From positions 48,066-112,065 of the forward strand of contig JBBQJV010000004.1 of the NCBI GenBank assembly GCA_038326205.1: a stretch of DNA of 64,000 nucleotides, in the 5' to 3' direction. This DNA comes from UBA7672 sp038326205. Its GTDB lineage: Bacteria > Pseudomonadota > Alphaproteobacteria > Caulobacterales > Hyphomonadaceae. The translations under genes were made by a program, and so were the position numbers. The notes beneath the pieces are model-generated. The model made no database searches and was not told the DNA's origin. It saw only the letters and a list, made by a program, of their open reading frames with translations. Shown piece by piece: positions 53,701 to 61,553 of the stretch; position 1 is the first letter of the stretch, and each line of letters starts with the position of its first letter.

Positions 53701-54875
53701 CCGGCACGATCGCCCGCCCTGTTCTTGTAGGCAGCGTTACTGTTGCCGAAGGCGCTTTTGAGCACAGCGACACGGGCCTTGCCCTCCGCGACATCTCGGC
53801 GCGTGGCACGTTCGACCAGAACGCGGCGCGTATCACCGACGTGAAGGCCAACGACGGCAAGGGTGGCACACTGACGGCGCAAGGCGAGATCACCTGGAAC
53901 GGCAATGTGCAGGGCGGTCTCACCTTCAAAGCAAACAATCTGCTCGCGCTTGGTCGCGATGACCGGCTGGCAATCCTGTCGGGCGATGGCGCCGTCCGCA
54001 TCGGTGAGGAAAACATCAACATCACCGGCAAGTTTACCGTCCAGCAGGCGCGCATCTCGATCGAACAGCCGGCGTCTGAATCGATTCTGACTATTCCCGG
54101 ACTGCGCCGCGTCAACTTCCCGAACCAGGTGGTCGACGAGACGAACGACACCGCCACAACTGCGCCGTGGCGGCGCCCGGTCCGGCTCGACATTGAGGTT
54201 GCAGCCCCGCGTCGCATCGTCATCTTCGGCCGCGGGCTTGATACGGAATGGAGCGCTAACCTCCACGTTACCGGACCGATCTCCGATCCGTCCATCGCCG
54301 GCACAGCGACACTTGAGCGTGGTGATCTCGACCTTGCGGGCCGTCGCTTCCAGTTCGACACAGGCACGATCACGCTGAATGGTCCGATCCGCACGGCACG
54401 CATCGATATCTCAGCCGACCGCTCAACGGCGGACATCACGGCGAGCGTTCGGATCACCGGCACGCCTGTTGAACCGAAGTTTGTGCTCGAATCCTCGCCT
54501 ACCCTGCCGCAGGACGAAATCCTTGCACGCGTGCTGTTCGGTCGCTCGGCAACCCAGCTCTCGGGCTTCGAAGCAGCCCAGCTCGCCGCCGGTCTCGCTC
54601 AGCTTGCTGGCGGGCAGGCGGGCTTCGATCCGGTCGGTCTTGTGCGCAAGGCTACGGGCCTCGACCGCGTGACCTTTGGCGCCGAAAACGGCATCGCATC
54701 TGTCGCGGCTGGTAAATATATCGCGGAGGATGTCTTTCTCCAGGTTGGAGCGGGCGGCGCCGGTGGCGTGGGCGCAGAAGTCGAATGGGAACCTATCGAT
54801 GGTCTCTCGATCAGCTCGTCTGCAGACGGCAATGGCGATACCAAGCTGGCCGTCCGCTGGAAGAAGGACTACTGA
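50730..54875 (+). CDS. tamB: TamB, inner-membrane-anchored periplasm-spanning protein
   Basis: The 1381-residue product has an N-terminal membrane helix (about residues 15-35, LGLMIMVALLLASAVAL), a very long stretch of beta-helical repeats typical of AsmA/TamB-like lipid-transfer bridges, and a conserved C-terminal TamB domain (ARVLFGRSATQLSGFEAAQLA, GKYIAEDVFLQVG). It works with TamA in envelope assembly or lipid movement. Start ATG 50730 overlaps the tamA stop by one base. Confidence 0.93.
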   Translation: MERAKKRRRYPVWLRLALGLMIMVALLLASAVALRFWITSDGGRAFILSQIDGKKVGPFGTLRLSGLKGDPLQSTTLADIALVDDEGVWLRAKDALVEWTPVGLFSGELEIQTIKIRTVDVERQPILESQQDDNSPPPDIGLRLDAISVEDLHLAAPVIGIEARYRIDGGAARPRDGSGFARMTLSPVSGPDDKADISVEWSPAGGLKSSANLSGPPGGLIAAVLQSPGDQTVALTADAAGTLQAFTTKGNLNFGKDSVASFRLARTGAKAVLDAQIMPGRWPVLAAVTERTGAQIDLHGEADLTDLAHAPTLLRFTAPAGIVEATTQYDYTTLELPIGIAVTATNLDLATISPPLSGRVDATGPLTISLTGIDWKGNVLANRMTWPSGRADRITTPLTVSFQRNDITWEAIGAVVEGGSVDGLNSLAPASYKASVRGEMNLRTGRIEIVGSQVEGTPGSVAARGSYDVKSGAMDLQGSARFNSLADVAPLTGAAQGRWSVKRTSATSPVRINADLEGRNVGSPNATLAEITGSSPRVTLNGVVSNGRFAIESGTINGAALRANMTGRITDAGAIAGRASGTLQRPLNLGGARIETAAFDADITGTARLPQVKIRLRDGAVTTAGVTISALDGTAEARLGEAITGRFALAGQSAIGPFRTSGEINAGEGDWRIERLNASLGDLKFAASRLGFSDGALNAAFTASGPLAGVGGIEKGALTASGTVRMGKELTANINGRLTDVRSSGVRLDVVSFEAKASGGEATAKAHARGSVGAPLDLNLIATAKRQGEGWAGEATLDGSVDQLPIKTSRPAIWKQGSAGWSLDAAFTALRGAIDVELADEGSMATARIEMQNVNLRGLSRLARITPIAGTVTGTATFVNGDGPASGELRLKVADANPVGVTADPITLTIASTLRDGILVSESSGEGQGFSLKASSRVSVVESEGFAISLAQDAPMTSQADLHGRAEQLWALFGPEGQSLRGVVDANLRATGTIARPVLVGSVTVAEGAFEHSDTGLALRDISARGTFDQNAARITDVKANDGKGGTLTAQGEITWNGNVQGGLTFKANNLLALGRDDRLAILSGDGAVRIGEENINITGKFTVQQARISIEQPASESILTIPGLRRVNFPNQVVDETNDTATTAPWRRPVRLDIEVAAPRRIVIFGRGLDTEWSANLHVTGPISDPSIAGTATLERGDLDLAGRRFQFDTGTITLNGPIRTARIDISADRSTADITASVRITGTPVEPKFVLESSPTLPQDEILARVLFGRSATQLSGFEAAQLAAGLAQLAGGQAGFDPVGLVRKATGLDRVTFGAENGIASVAAGKYIAEDVFLQVGAGGAGGVGAEVEWEPIDGLSISSSADGNGDTKLAVRWKKDY

Positions 54876-55387
54876 GCCGCTTCTTCCTTGGGCCACAGGC
54901 ATCGTGCGCAGCTCGAAATCACCAGTCCCACGATGAACATGTGCACCAGTATGGTGGCGTAGAGCATCTGGTGATCCGTGATCTTGGCATCAGGCCCTCG
55001 CGGCCTCTCCGGCAGAGCGCCGCTTCCATGCGTCGCTGCGAGTGGCAGGAGGACGGTGTACAGGACCACCATGACCACGATGCCCTAGCACGGCCCCAGC
55101 AGCCACCAGCAGCAGCGCAGGTCTGTGACATCCCTCGCGGTGATCATGTAGACCGACGCCATGATGAATGTGGGCACGTACTCCAGAACGAGGCCGAGGC
55201 TGGCCGACGCCCACCCACCCTCGCTTGCCGCTGGCCCCAGCACGCCTCGCGCGATCGACTGCAGGATCTGCAGCGGCTCTCGGCTTTAATAGCTGCCGAT
55301 ATGGATGAAAGCGTAGCCGAGATCGAGCGTGCCGAAGATCAGCGCTGCAATGACAATCGGCTTCCAGAGTTTCAGATCGGGTGACAT
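54869..55387 (-). pseudogene. Membrane-protein pseudogene with two in-frame stops
   Basis: From ATG 55387, with GAGGAGAT just upstream, one frame of 173 codons encodes a protein with several hydrophobic helices: MSPDLKLWKPIVIAALIFGT, then ILQSIARGVLGPAA, LVLEYVPTFIMASVYMI and VHMFIVGLVISSCA. It resembles a bacterial family of small inner-membrane proteins of unknown function (pattern LQSIA-GLLGPAA...P-GIVV...HMF-VG). A TAA at 55286-55288 and a TAG at 55085-55087 interrupt the frame without shifting it. The conserved sequence continues past both, so this is a recently inactivated gene. It overlaps the tamB end by 7 bases. Confidence 0.78.
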
Positions 55388-55486
55388 TGGCGATCTCCTC
55401 GAGCTGCACGTGAGCCGGGCGCTCAAGCATCGCGCGGAAAAGTGGAGACCGGTTTTCCGCAAAAGCGATGCAAAAAACGAGAAGCT

Positions 55487-56239
55487 CTAGCTCGTCAGTG
55501 GAACATAGCCCACGGCTGCAAGATAGAGCCCGTCCGATGGCGCGACGGGACCGCACTGCGTCCGGTCGGCTGCTTTCAGAATATCGCCGATCCACTCCAC
55601 CTGCGCTTTCCCCCTGCCCACTTCCACGAGCGAGCCCACCATAGAGCGCACCTGCCGATGCAGGAACGAACGCGCTGACGTATCGATAACGACTTCCTCG
55701 CCGTGCCGCATCACGCGGATGCTGGTCAGCGTCTTCACCGGCGTATCCGCCTGACACATGACATAGCGGAATGTCGAAAAGTCATGGCGCCCCACCAGCG
55801 ACTGAGCTGCCGCGTGCATCGCATCGGCATCGAGTTGCGCCACGACACGCCATGCCCTGTTGCGATCCAGCGCTAGGTCTGCGCGCCGGTTCGCGATGCG
55901 ATAGATATAGCTGCGCGACGTTGCACTAAAGCGCGCATGAAAATCCGGCGCGGCGTCTTCCGCCTTCAGCACCGACACTGGATGGGGCCGCAGATGAGCG
56001 TTGAGCGCATCGCGTACCGTGTCAGCCTTCAGATCCTTGCGCAGGTCGATATGCGCCACCTGTCCCAACGCATGGACGCCCGCATCTGTTCTGCCCGCTC
56101 CGATGACCAGCACTGGCGCGCCGTCCAGCTTCGCCGCCGCTGTCTCGATCGTTTGCTGTACGGAGGGCGCGTTGTCCTGCCGCTGCCATCCGGAATATCG
56201 CGAGCCGTCATATTCGATGGTGAGTTTGTATCTAGGCAC
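55487..56239 (-). CDS. truA: tRNA pseudouridine(38-40) synthase
   Basis: The 250-residue enzyme makes pseudouridine at positions 38-40 of tRNAs. The catalytic Asp lies in GAGRTDAGVHA. Further motifs are YKLTIEYDGSRYSGWQRQ and SFLHRQVRSMVG. GTG 56239 gives the usual N-terminus (PRYKLTIEYDG); GTG or TTG codons slightly upstream are alternatives. It overlaps the stop of the GNAT gene by 8 bases and is the third gene of an fmt-GNAT-truA operon. Confidence 0.95.
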   Translation of the reverse strand: MPRYKLTIEYDGSRYSGWQRQDNAPSVQQTIETAAAKLDGAPVLVIGAGRTDAGVHALGQVAHIDLRKDLKADTVRDALNAHLRPHPVSVLKAEDAAPDFHARFSATSRSYIYRIANRRADLALDRNRAWRVVAQLDADAMHAAAQSLVGRHDFSTFRYVMCQADTPVKTLTSIRVMRHGEEVVIDTSARSFLHRQVRSMVGSLVEVGRGKAQVEWIGDILKAADRTQCGPVAPSDGLYLAAVGYVPLTS

Positions 56240-56732
56240 GCGGCACACCAAACGCGTCTGGGAAGATCAGCTCACCTGACATCGGCGGGCCAAAGCGCAG
56301 GCGAACTCCGAAAAAATGAGGCCCTTTGAGAGATGTCTGAAATGGCTCCGTCGCCTCGACGTTGAAGCCGAAACGCGGGTAAAACCAGTCATGCCCGAGC
56401 ACGAATACGATCGGAACGCCAGCTTCGCGCATCATCGTCAGCCCGGCATTCACCAGCATCGTGCCAACACCCTCGCGCTTCACCCATGGTTCGACGCACA
56501 TCGGCCCCAGCCCCGCCGCGCCGAGCTTGCCTCGCACGCCCAGCGAATAGAACAGCACATGACCCACGATGCGCTCTTCCATGACGGCGACGAGCTGCAG
56601 CAACACGTCACCAGCCGTTTCCAGCTCACGTATGATGCGCGCCTCGTTCTCCTGGCCAAAGGCGCGCGTCGTCAGCTCCTGGATCTGTGGCTTGTCTGTC
56701 TGCAGGGCGATGCGAACGACCGGCTTTTCCAT
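56232..56732 (-). CDS. GNAT family N-acetyltransferase (YhbS-like)
   Basis: From ATG 56732 the product is 166 residues, with the acetyl-CoA-binding pattern LGPMCVEPWVKREGVGTMLVNAGL (V-x-x-x-x-[QR]-x-x-G-x-G/A) and the YhbS-like C-terminal FYPRFGFNVEA segment. Substrate unknown. It sits between fmt (13-base gap) and truA, so it is in a translation-related operon. Confidence 0.87.
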   Translation of the reverse strand: MEKPVVRIALQTDKPQIQELTTRAFGQENEARIIRELETAGDVLLQLVAVMEERIVGHVLFYSLGVRGKLGAAGLGPMCVEPWVKREGVGTMLVNAGLTMMREAGVPIVFVLGHDWFYPRFGFNVEATEPFQTSLKGPHFFGVRLRFGPPMSGELIFPDAFGVPRA

Positions 56733-56745
56733 CAGGCTTCTCTCG

Positions 56746-57666
56746 TCACGACAGCGTCCGCCCCTTGGCAATGCGCGCGCCGCGCTGAAACTCGTCTGCC
56801 GTCATCTGCCCCTTGCCCGGCCGCTGCAAGCGCGTCAGCCGGACTGCGTCCGAACCACACGCAACTTTCAGTTCGCCGTCGAGAACAGCGCCCGGTGCTC
56901 CTGCGCCCGTGTCCGCCAGCGCGTGCAGCACTTTGATGCGCTGCCCGTCCAGCTCGAACCACGCCCCTGGAAATGGCGACATGCCGCGAATGCGCGCCGC
57001 GACCTGCTCCCCCGGCATCGTCCAGTCGATCCGCGCCTCCGCTGCCGAAACCTTCGGCGCTATCGTCACGTCTTCCGCGGCTTGCTGCTCCAGCACAACC
57101 GGACCAGCCTCCAATTTCGCCAAACCTTCAATCATGATTCCGGCGCCGAGTAGCGACAGCCTGTCATGCACATCGCCCGTCGTATCGCTTTCGCTGATCG
57201 GCGTCGTCGCGGTCAGCATGACAGGGCCTGTATCGAGCCCCACATCCATCTTCATCACCTGCACGCCGGTCACGGTATCGCCCGCCATCACGGCGCGATG
57301 GATCGGCGCAGCGCCACGCCAGCGCGGCAAGATCGAGCCATGCAGGTTGAAGCACCCCAGACGCGGGGCATCGAGGATCACCTTGGGCAGCAGCAATCCG
57401 TAAGCCACCACGACCGCAACATCGAGCTTCAGCGCCGCAAAGGCATCGCGGTCTGCCTGGGCCTTGAAGTTGAGCGGCATTCGCACATCGATGCCGTGCC
57501 TGGCGGCAGCCTCATGCACCGCCGTCTGGCGCAGCTCCTTGCCCCGCCCCGCCGGACGCGGCGGCTGGGAATAGACACAGCAAACGTCATGACCAGCCAA
57601 AATGAGGGCTTCCAGCGTCGGCACGGCGAAATCGGGCGAACCCATGAAGGCAAGGCGAAGCGTCAT
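56746..57666 (-). CDS. fmt: Methionyl-tRNA formyltransferase
   Basis: From ATG 57666 the product is 306 residues. The N-terminal formyltransferase domain has FMGSPDFAVPTLEAL and the 10-formyl-THF site with NLHGSILPRWRGAAPI (catalytic Asn/His). The C-terminal OB-like domain ends KGQMTADEFQRGARI. It formylates initiator tRNA. The usual neighbour def (peptide deformylase) is not next to it. Confidence 0.95.
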   Translation of the reverse strand: MTLRLAFMGSPDFAVPTLEALILAGHDVCCVYSQPPRPAGRGKELRQTAVHEAAARHGIDVRMPLNFKAQADRDAFAALKLDVAVVVAYGLLLPKVILDAPRLGCFNLHGSILPRWRGAAPIHRAVMAGDTVTGVQVMKMDVGLDTGPVMLTATTPISESDTTGDVHDRLSLLGAGIMIEGLAKLEAGPVVLEQQAAEDVTIAPKVSAAEARIDWTMPGEQVAARIRGMSPFPGAWFELDGQRIKVLHALADTGAGAPGAVLDGELKVACGSDAVRLTRLQRPGKGQMTADEFQRGARIAKGRTLS

Positions 57667-57764
57667 GGCGGCCCTTCTATCCAAAGAATTGGCAATCCGA
57701 AACCTGCTGCTGGCGGCCGCGAGGTGAGGGTCGACCAGACGCCCCCGCGTGTTAGGCTGTGCGC

Positions 57765-58079
57765 ATGGAATTCAAGCCTGCCGAAATCGCCCTGATCGCT
57801 GTCGCCGTCCTCGGTCCGACGATCTTTCTCGTCCTGGCCTTCGTGCCGGGCGGCCTCAATTTCGTTGGTGACATCGCGATGGATCCGGTGCTCGGACCGG
57901 TCGTGTTCTTCGGCCTCGCCGCCATACTCTTCGTCGCGCTCGCCTGGCGCATTTACCGCCGCATCCGACCCGCCGAACGCAAGCCGGTCTCTGCGACCGA
58001 GCATGTCAGCCCTACGCACATGCCGAAAGTGGAGGGCTCAAAAGCCGTCGAGCAGCTGAAGAACCGCAAGCCTGGCTAG
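57765..58079 (+). CDS. Small two-helix membrane protein, hypothetical
   Basis: From ATG 57765 the 104-residue product has two membrane helices (about residues 6-26 and 40-60), then a charged cytoplasmic tail (RRIRPAERKPVSATEH). I do not recognise a characterised family. It diverges from fmt and converges with the next small membrane protein gene, overlapping it by 4 bases. Confidence 0.68.
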   Translation: MEFKPAEIALIAVAVLGPTIFLVLAFVPGGLNFVGDIAMDPVLGPVVFFGLAAILFVALAWRIYRRIRPAERKPVSATEHVSPTHMPKVEGSKAVEQLKNRKPG

Positions 58080-58381
58080 CCGGCCGTCAGCGCCGAATAC
58101 CGCAGCGCGAACAACAGGGCGGCCACAAACACGCCACCGAGAAATATCGGCGTCGAGAATTTTTTCACATAGTGGAATGTCAGCGCCTGCACGATCGCCA
58201 GTGCGATGTAGATTGGCCACGCCGACAGCAGCCCTGTCAGCGTCGGCGCGGGCAGGCCTGCAAACGGATCAACACCAGCCTCGATCCTTGGCCACACCGA
58301 CGGCATCACGCCGCCCAGCCAGATCAGGAATATGGCCGCGACAAACACGGCCACATGCTTGGCCCACTCTACGGGTTTCAT
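58076..58381 (-). CDS. Small membrane protein, hypothetical
   Basis: From ATG 58381 the 101-residue product has hydrophobic helices at about residues 10-30, 53-70 and 79-98 (IFLIWLGGVMPSVW, WPIYIALAIVQALTF, IFLGGVFVAALLFALRY). It follows ybaB by 10 bases on the same strand and so is probably in the dnaX-ybaB operon, at the place where recR is commonly found. Function unknown. Confidence 0.68.
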   Translation of the reverse strand: MKPVEWAKHVAVFVAAIFLIWLGGVMPSVWPRIEAGVDPFAGLPAPTLTGLLSAWPIYIALAIVQALTFHYVKKFSTPIFLGGVFVAALLFALRYSALTAG

Positions 58382-58391
58382 CTGGTAGTCC

Positions 58392-58718
58392 TCAGAACGG
58401 GAGCTTGAAGCCAGGCAACATCCCGCCCAGACCGCCAGTGGCATCCTTCATCGCGTCCGCCATGGCGTCGTCCAGCTTGCGTCGCGCATCCGAATGAGCA
58501 GCTTTCACCAGATCCTCGACCATCTCCTTGTCGGCAGGCTGGAGCAGGGAAGGGTCGATGGAGAGCGAGGCCAACTCGCCTTTGCCCTTCAGCACCACCT
58601 TGACCAGGCCGGCGCCGGACGAGCCTTCGGCGGTGATCTCTTCCATCTTGGCCTGCGCCTCCTGCAGGCGCTGTTGCATCTGCTGCGCCTGGCGCATGAT
58701 CTCGGACAGGTCCTTCAT
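58392..58718 (-). CDS. ybaB: YbaB/EbfC family nucleoid-associated protein
   Basis: The 108-residue protein has the family pattern: MKDLSEIMRQAQQMQQRLQEAQ N-terminal helix, then the ASSGAGLVKV-like strand (EGSSGAGLVKVVLKGKGEL) and DLVKAAHSDARRKLDDAM. It binds DNA as a dimer. The ATG overlaps the dnaX stop by 4 bases, the conserved dnaX-ybaB coupling. Confidence 0.93.
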   Translation of the reverse strand: MKDLSEIMRQAQQMQQRLQEAQAKMEEITAEGSSGAGLVKVVLKGKGELASLSIDPSLLQPADKEMVEDLVKAAHSDARRKLDDAMADAMKDATGGLGGMLPGFKLPF

Positions 58719-60616
58719 TCGTCATCCTCACGCTCTTCGGGGTCGGGAATAGTCTCTTCCACGCGATCACGATAGCTGAAGTCAACATGGATCACATTGC
58801 CGTCCCGGGGCGCGCCTTGCGGCGCGCTTTCGGGAAAATCTTCCGTGTCTTCTGCCGCATCGGCGTCATCGACGCGCAGAACGCGCGCGCCGGGGAACAC
58901 CCGCAACGCTTCGGCCACGCGGGGGATGGCCTCGATAGCGCGCATCTTCTCGACGCCCTTGCGCGTCCGCAGTTCCTTCACGCTCTCTGCGCCGCCATCG
59001 CTCGACTGCTGCACTTCCCACTCGACGCTGGTTACATTTTCCAGCCAGTCCTTGATGCGCTGCGACAGGTTGTGCGGTGCGTTAGGCGCCGCGGTGTAGC
59101 GAAAGTGACCGAAGTCGATCTCGGCCGGCCGCACGAATCGCTCGATCTCGTACTTCAGCGCAATCTCGCGCCGCGCATCCATTTCAGCCACGATCTCGCG
59201 CAGCGACGACAGGCGAACAATGTCGCCATGGTCTTCCTCTGACATTGACGACGGCTGCGAAGCTGGAATGGCGACAGCCGACGGCGCCTCTGCGCGCACC
59301 GCGGCGCGTGGCGCTTCAGGCTCAGACTTTGGGCTGGGCACAGCGGCCCCGCCCGCAAGCATCCGCGCCGCCTCTTCCGGCGACGGCAGGCTGGTAACGG
59401 CGGTCAGCCGCAACACCACCATCTGCGCTGCCGATGGCGGGTCAGGCGCCCGCGCGCAATCCTCAAAACCCTGCAACAGCAACCGCCACATGCGCGCCGA
59501 CTGCGCGGGCGACATCAGCTCGCCCATTGCTCTTGTTCGTTTCGCCCACTCCTGCGGACCGGCGAACACATAGGCGTCCTTCAGCACTTGCGCGCGGCTG
59601 ATCTCAACGACCACATCCATCAGGTCCTTGATCAAGACCGGCGCGTCCGCACCCTGCTCCAGCAATGCGGACGTCTCGTTCAGCGCCGCCTTGTGATCGG
59701 CGGCGACAATGCGGTCCATCAGATCCAGCACGCGCGAGCGATCCGCGAGGCCCAGCATGTCGCGGACCTGCTCAACGCTGACCTGCTTGCCCCCGGATTC
59801 ACTGGCGCCCTGCACGATTGCCTGATCGAGAATAGAAAGGCCGTCACGCGCCGATCCTTCCGCCGCACGCGCAATCAGCGCCAGCGCCTCCTCGGCGACC
59901 ATCGCGCCTTCCTGTTTGCAGATGCTGGAAAGATGCGCCGTCAGCGCCTCGGGTGAGAACCGCTGCAGGTTGAACCGCTGACAGCGAGACAGCACAGTCA
60001 CAGGCACCTTCCGGATCTCAGTTGTCGCGAAGATGAACTTCACATGCGGCGGCGGCTCTTCCAGCATCTTGAGCAACGCGTTGAACGCCGCCGTCGACAG
60101 CATGTGAACTTCGTCGATGACGTAGACCTTGTAGCGCGCGCTGACCGGAGCATACCGCGCGCCATCGAGCAGGTCGCGCATGTCAGACACGCCCGTATGC
60201 GAGGCCGCATCCAGCTCGAGCACGTCCGGGTGCGTTCCCGCCATGATCGACGCGCAATGCACGCCCGGCGGGTCCAGCTGCATCGACGGCTGGTGCACAT
60301 CTTTCGTTTCGTAATTCAGCGCCCGTGCGAGCAAGCGCGCAGTGGTGGTTTTCCCGACCCCGCGCACACCCGTCAGCATGAAAGCGTGGGCGATACGACC
60401 CGTCTTGAACGCGTTGGTCAGCGTCCGGACCATCGCCTCCTGCCCAACTAGGTCCTCGAACCTTGTCGGGCGATATTTCCGCGCCAGCACCTGATAGGCG
60501 GCCGGCGCCAAGGGTACATCGTCCCCGAACATGGATGCGGTCATCGTGTCGCGGGGTTCGGCGACATCGTCCTCAGGCCCGTCTTCGGGCGGTTTCGGGG
60601 GCTTCTTCGAGGCCAT
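58715..60616 (-). CDS. dnaX: DNA polymerase III subunits gamma/tau
   Basis: From ATG 60616 the product is 633 residues; upstream sequence belongs to the promoter/SRP RNA region. The AAA+ module has the segment RKYRPTRFEDLVGQEAMV, Walker A GVRGVGKTTTAR, a zinc-site region (around HCASIMAGTHPD, with fewer Cys than usual), YVIDEVHMLS and SRCQRFNLQRF. The C-terminal tau part is Pro/Ala-rich, ending in DnaE-binding sequence. It loads the clamp and links the replisome. A possible programmed frameshift site was not evident. Cys loss at the zinc site is worth checking. Confidence 0.93.
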   Translation of the reverse strand: MASKKPPKPPEDGPEDDVAEPRDTMTASMFGDDVPLAPAAYQVLARKYRPTRFEDLVGQEAMVRTLTNAFKTGRIAHAFMLTGVRGVGKTTTARLLARALNYETKDVHQPSMQLDPPGVHCASIMAGTHPDVLELDAASHTGVSDMRDLLDGARYAPVSARYKVYVIDEVHMLSTAAFNALLKMLEEPPPHVKFIFATTEIRKVPVTVLSRCQRFNLQRFSPEALTAHLSSICKQEGAMVAEEALALIARAAEGSARDGLSILDQAIVQGASESGGKQVSVEQVRDMLGLADRSRVLDLMDRIVAADHKAALNETSALLEQGADAPVLIKDLMDVVVEISRAQVLKDAYVFAGPQEWAKRTRAMGELMSPAQSARMWRLLLQGFEDCARAPDPPSAAQMVVLRLTAVTSLPSPEEAARMLAGGAAVPSPKSEPEAPRAAVRAEAPSAVAIPASQPSSMSEEDHGDIVRLSSLREIVAEMDARREIALKYEIERFVRPAEIDFGHFRYTAAPNAPHNLSQRIKDWLENVTSVEWEVQQSSDGGAESVKELRTRKGVEKMRAIEAIPRVAEALRVFPGARVLRVDDADAAEDTEDFPESAPQGAPRDGNVIHVDFSYRDRVEETIPDPEEREDDE

Positions 60617-60724
60617 GGACCCTATATGGACCAGCCAGCCGGGAATCGCCAACCGCTGCCCCGCAACCCGGCACATATCCACAAAGTCACATCGGATGGC
60701 TGGGAAAATCGATCAAAGACCGAG

Positions 60725-60822
60725 GTGCAGGCTGGTCGCGACCCAAGCTAAACTCGTTACGGCTGCTTCCTTCCGGATCTGACCGGGTTGGCGAACCGCT
60801 CGTCCGCAACCAACCTGCCACA
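60725..60822 (-). ncRNA. ffs: Signal recognition particle RNA (4.5S type)
   Basis: On the minus strand the sequence contains the universally conserved domain IV: GGTCAGATCCGGAAGGAAGC with the GGAA tetraloop and the asymmetric loop. The flanks pair: GGCAGGTTGG near 60812-60821 against CCAGCCTGC near 60726-60734. Length about 98 nt matches small bacterial SRP RNA. It lies just upstream of dnaX, the conserved alphaproteobacterial place. Exact ends are estimated within a few bases. Confidence 0.92.
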
Positions 60823-60956
60823 TTCTTATAGGAAGGCAGGCGCTGGCCTGCAATGTTCCTGATGTCGCTGAGTCGTGGGGTTCGGCATGTTTTCCAGCAG
60901 ACTATTGCCATCCGGGCGGCCCACATCGTTAACCGGCGTTCGCTAGGGCCAGTTCA

Positions 60957-61553
60957 ATGAGCAGCCACGTCTTCATCAGCTATGGCCGGGGTGACCGTGA
61001 GATGGTCGCCGCGATAGCCCGCCGCCTCGAGGAGCGCGGCCTGTCGGTCTGGTACGACGCCCGTGTCGAGAGCGAATCCGGGTTCAACGACGACATCGCC
61101 GCAGCCCTGACGGGCGCCGCCATCACCGCACTTTTCTTCTCCGACGAATGCAGCTCCTCCCGGCAGGTCGCCCAGGAACTCGCCCTGGCCGACCAGCTCG
61201 GCAAACCCGTGGTGCCCGTGCTGATGGAAGCCGCCACTCCCCGCGGCCCCTTGCTGTTCGACCTTGCTGACCGCTGCTGGTTGCAGGCCTACCCCGAGCC
61301 GCGCCTGCATACCGACGAGCTTGCCAGCCTGCTTGCACATATCGCTGGCCTCCACCCGCCCGGCGCGCCGCCGCAGGTCGCACCCACCAATCCTAAGGCC
61401 TATGTTGGACGCCAGGATTCCGATGGCAGTCCCAGCCAGTATGTCACCGGCAAGACCTACCGCATCCTCAATGCCATCACGCTCGGCCTCTATGGCCTTG
61501 TGATGTCCCCGCGTGCGATACGGAGCTTTGAGTCAAACATCAGGAAGCCCTAG
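60957..61553 (+). CDS. TIR domain protein
   Basis: The 198-residue product starts with a full bacterial TIR domain (residues 4-125): HVFISYGRGD, LSVWYDARVES, then ALFFSDECSSSRQVAQELALA and VVPVLMEA. The putative catalytic glutamate is Glu74 in VAQEL, at the position used by NAD-cleaving TIR enzymes. After a Pro-rich linker the C-terminus (about 160-190) has a hydrophobic segment (ILNAITLGLYGLVM) that may bind membranes. Its TAG overlaps the GTG of nudC by one base. NADase activity is inferred from family; adaptor or effector roles are alternatives. Confidence 0.88.
   Translation: MSSHVFISYGRGDREMVAAIARRLEERGLSVWYDARVESESGFNDDIAAALTGAAITALFFSDECSSSRQVAQELALADQLGKPVVPVLMEAATPRGPLLFDLADRCWLQAYPEPRLHTDELASLLAHIAGLHPPGAPPQVAPTNPKAYVGRQDSDGSPSQYVTGKTYRILNAITLGLYGLVMSPRAIRSFESNIRKP

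Noticed and set aside
53087..54463. Long open frame antisense to tamB (458 codons)
   Set aside because: Composition is Arg/Ser/Pro-rich shadow sequence of tamB's high-GC codons, with no domain, signal or ribosome site.
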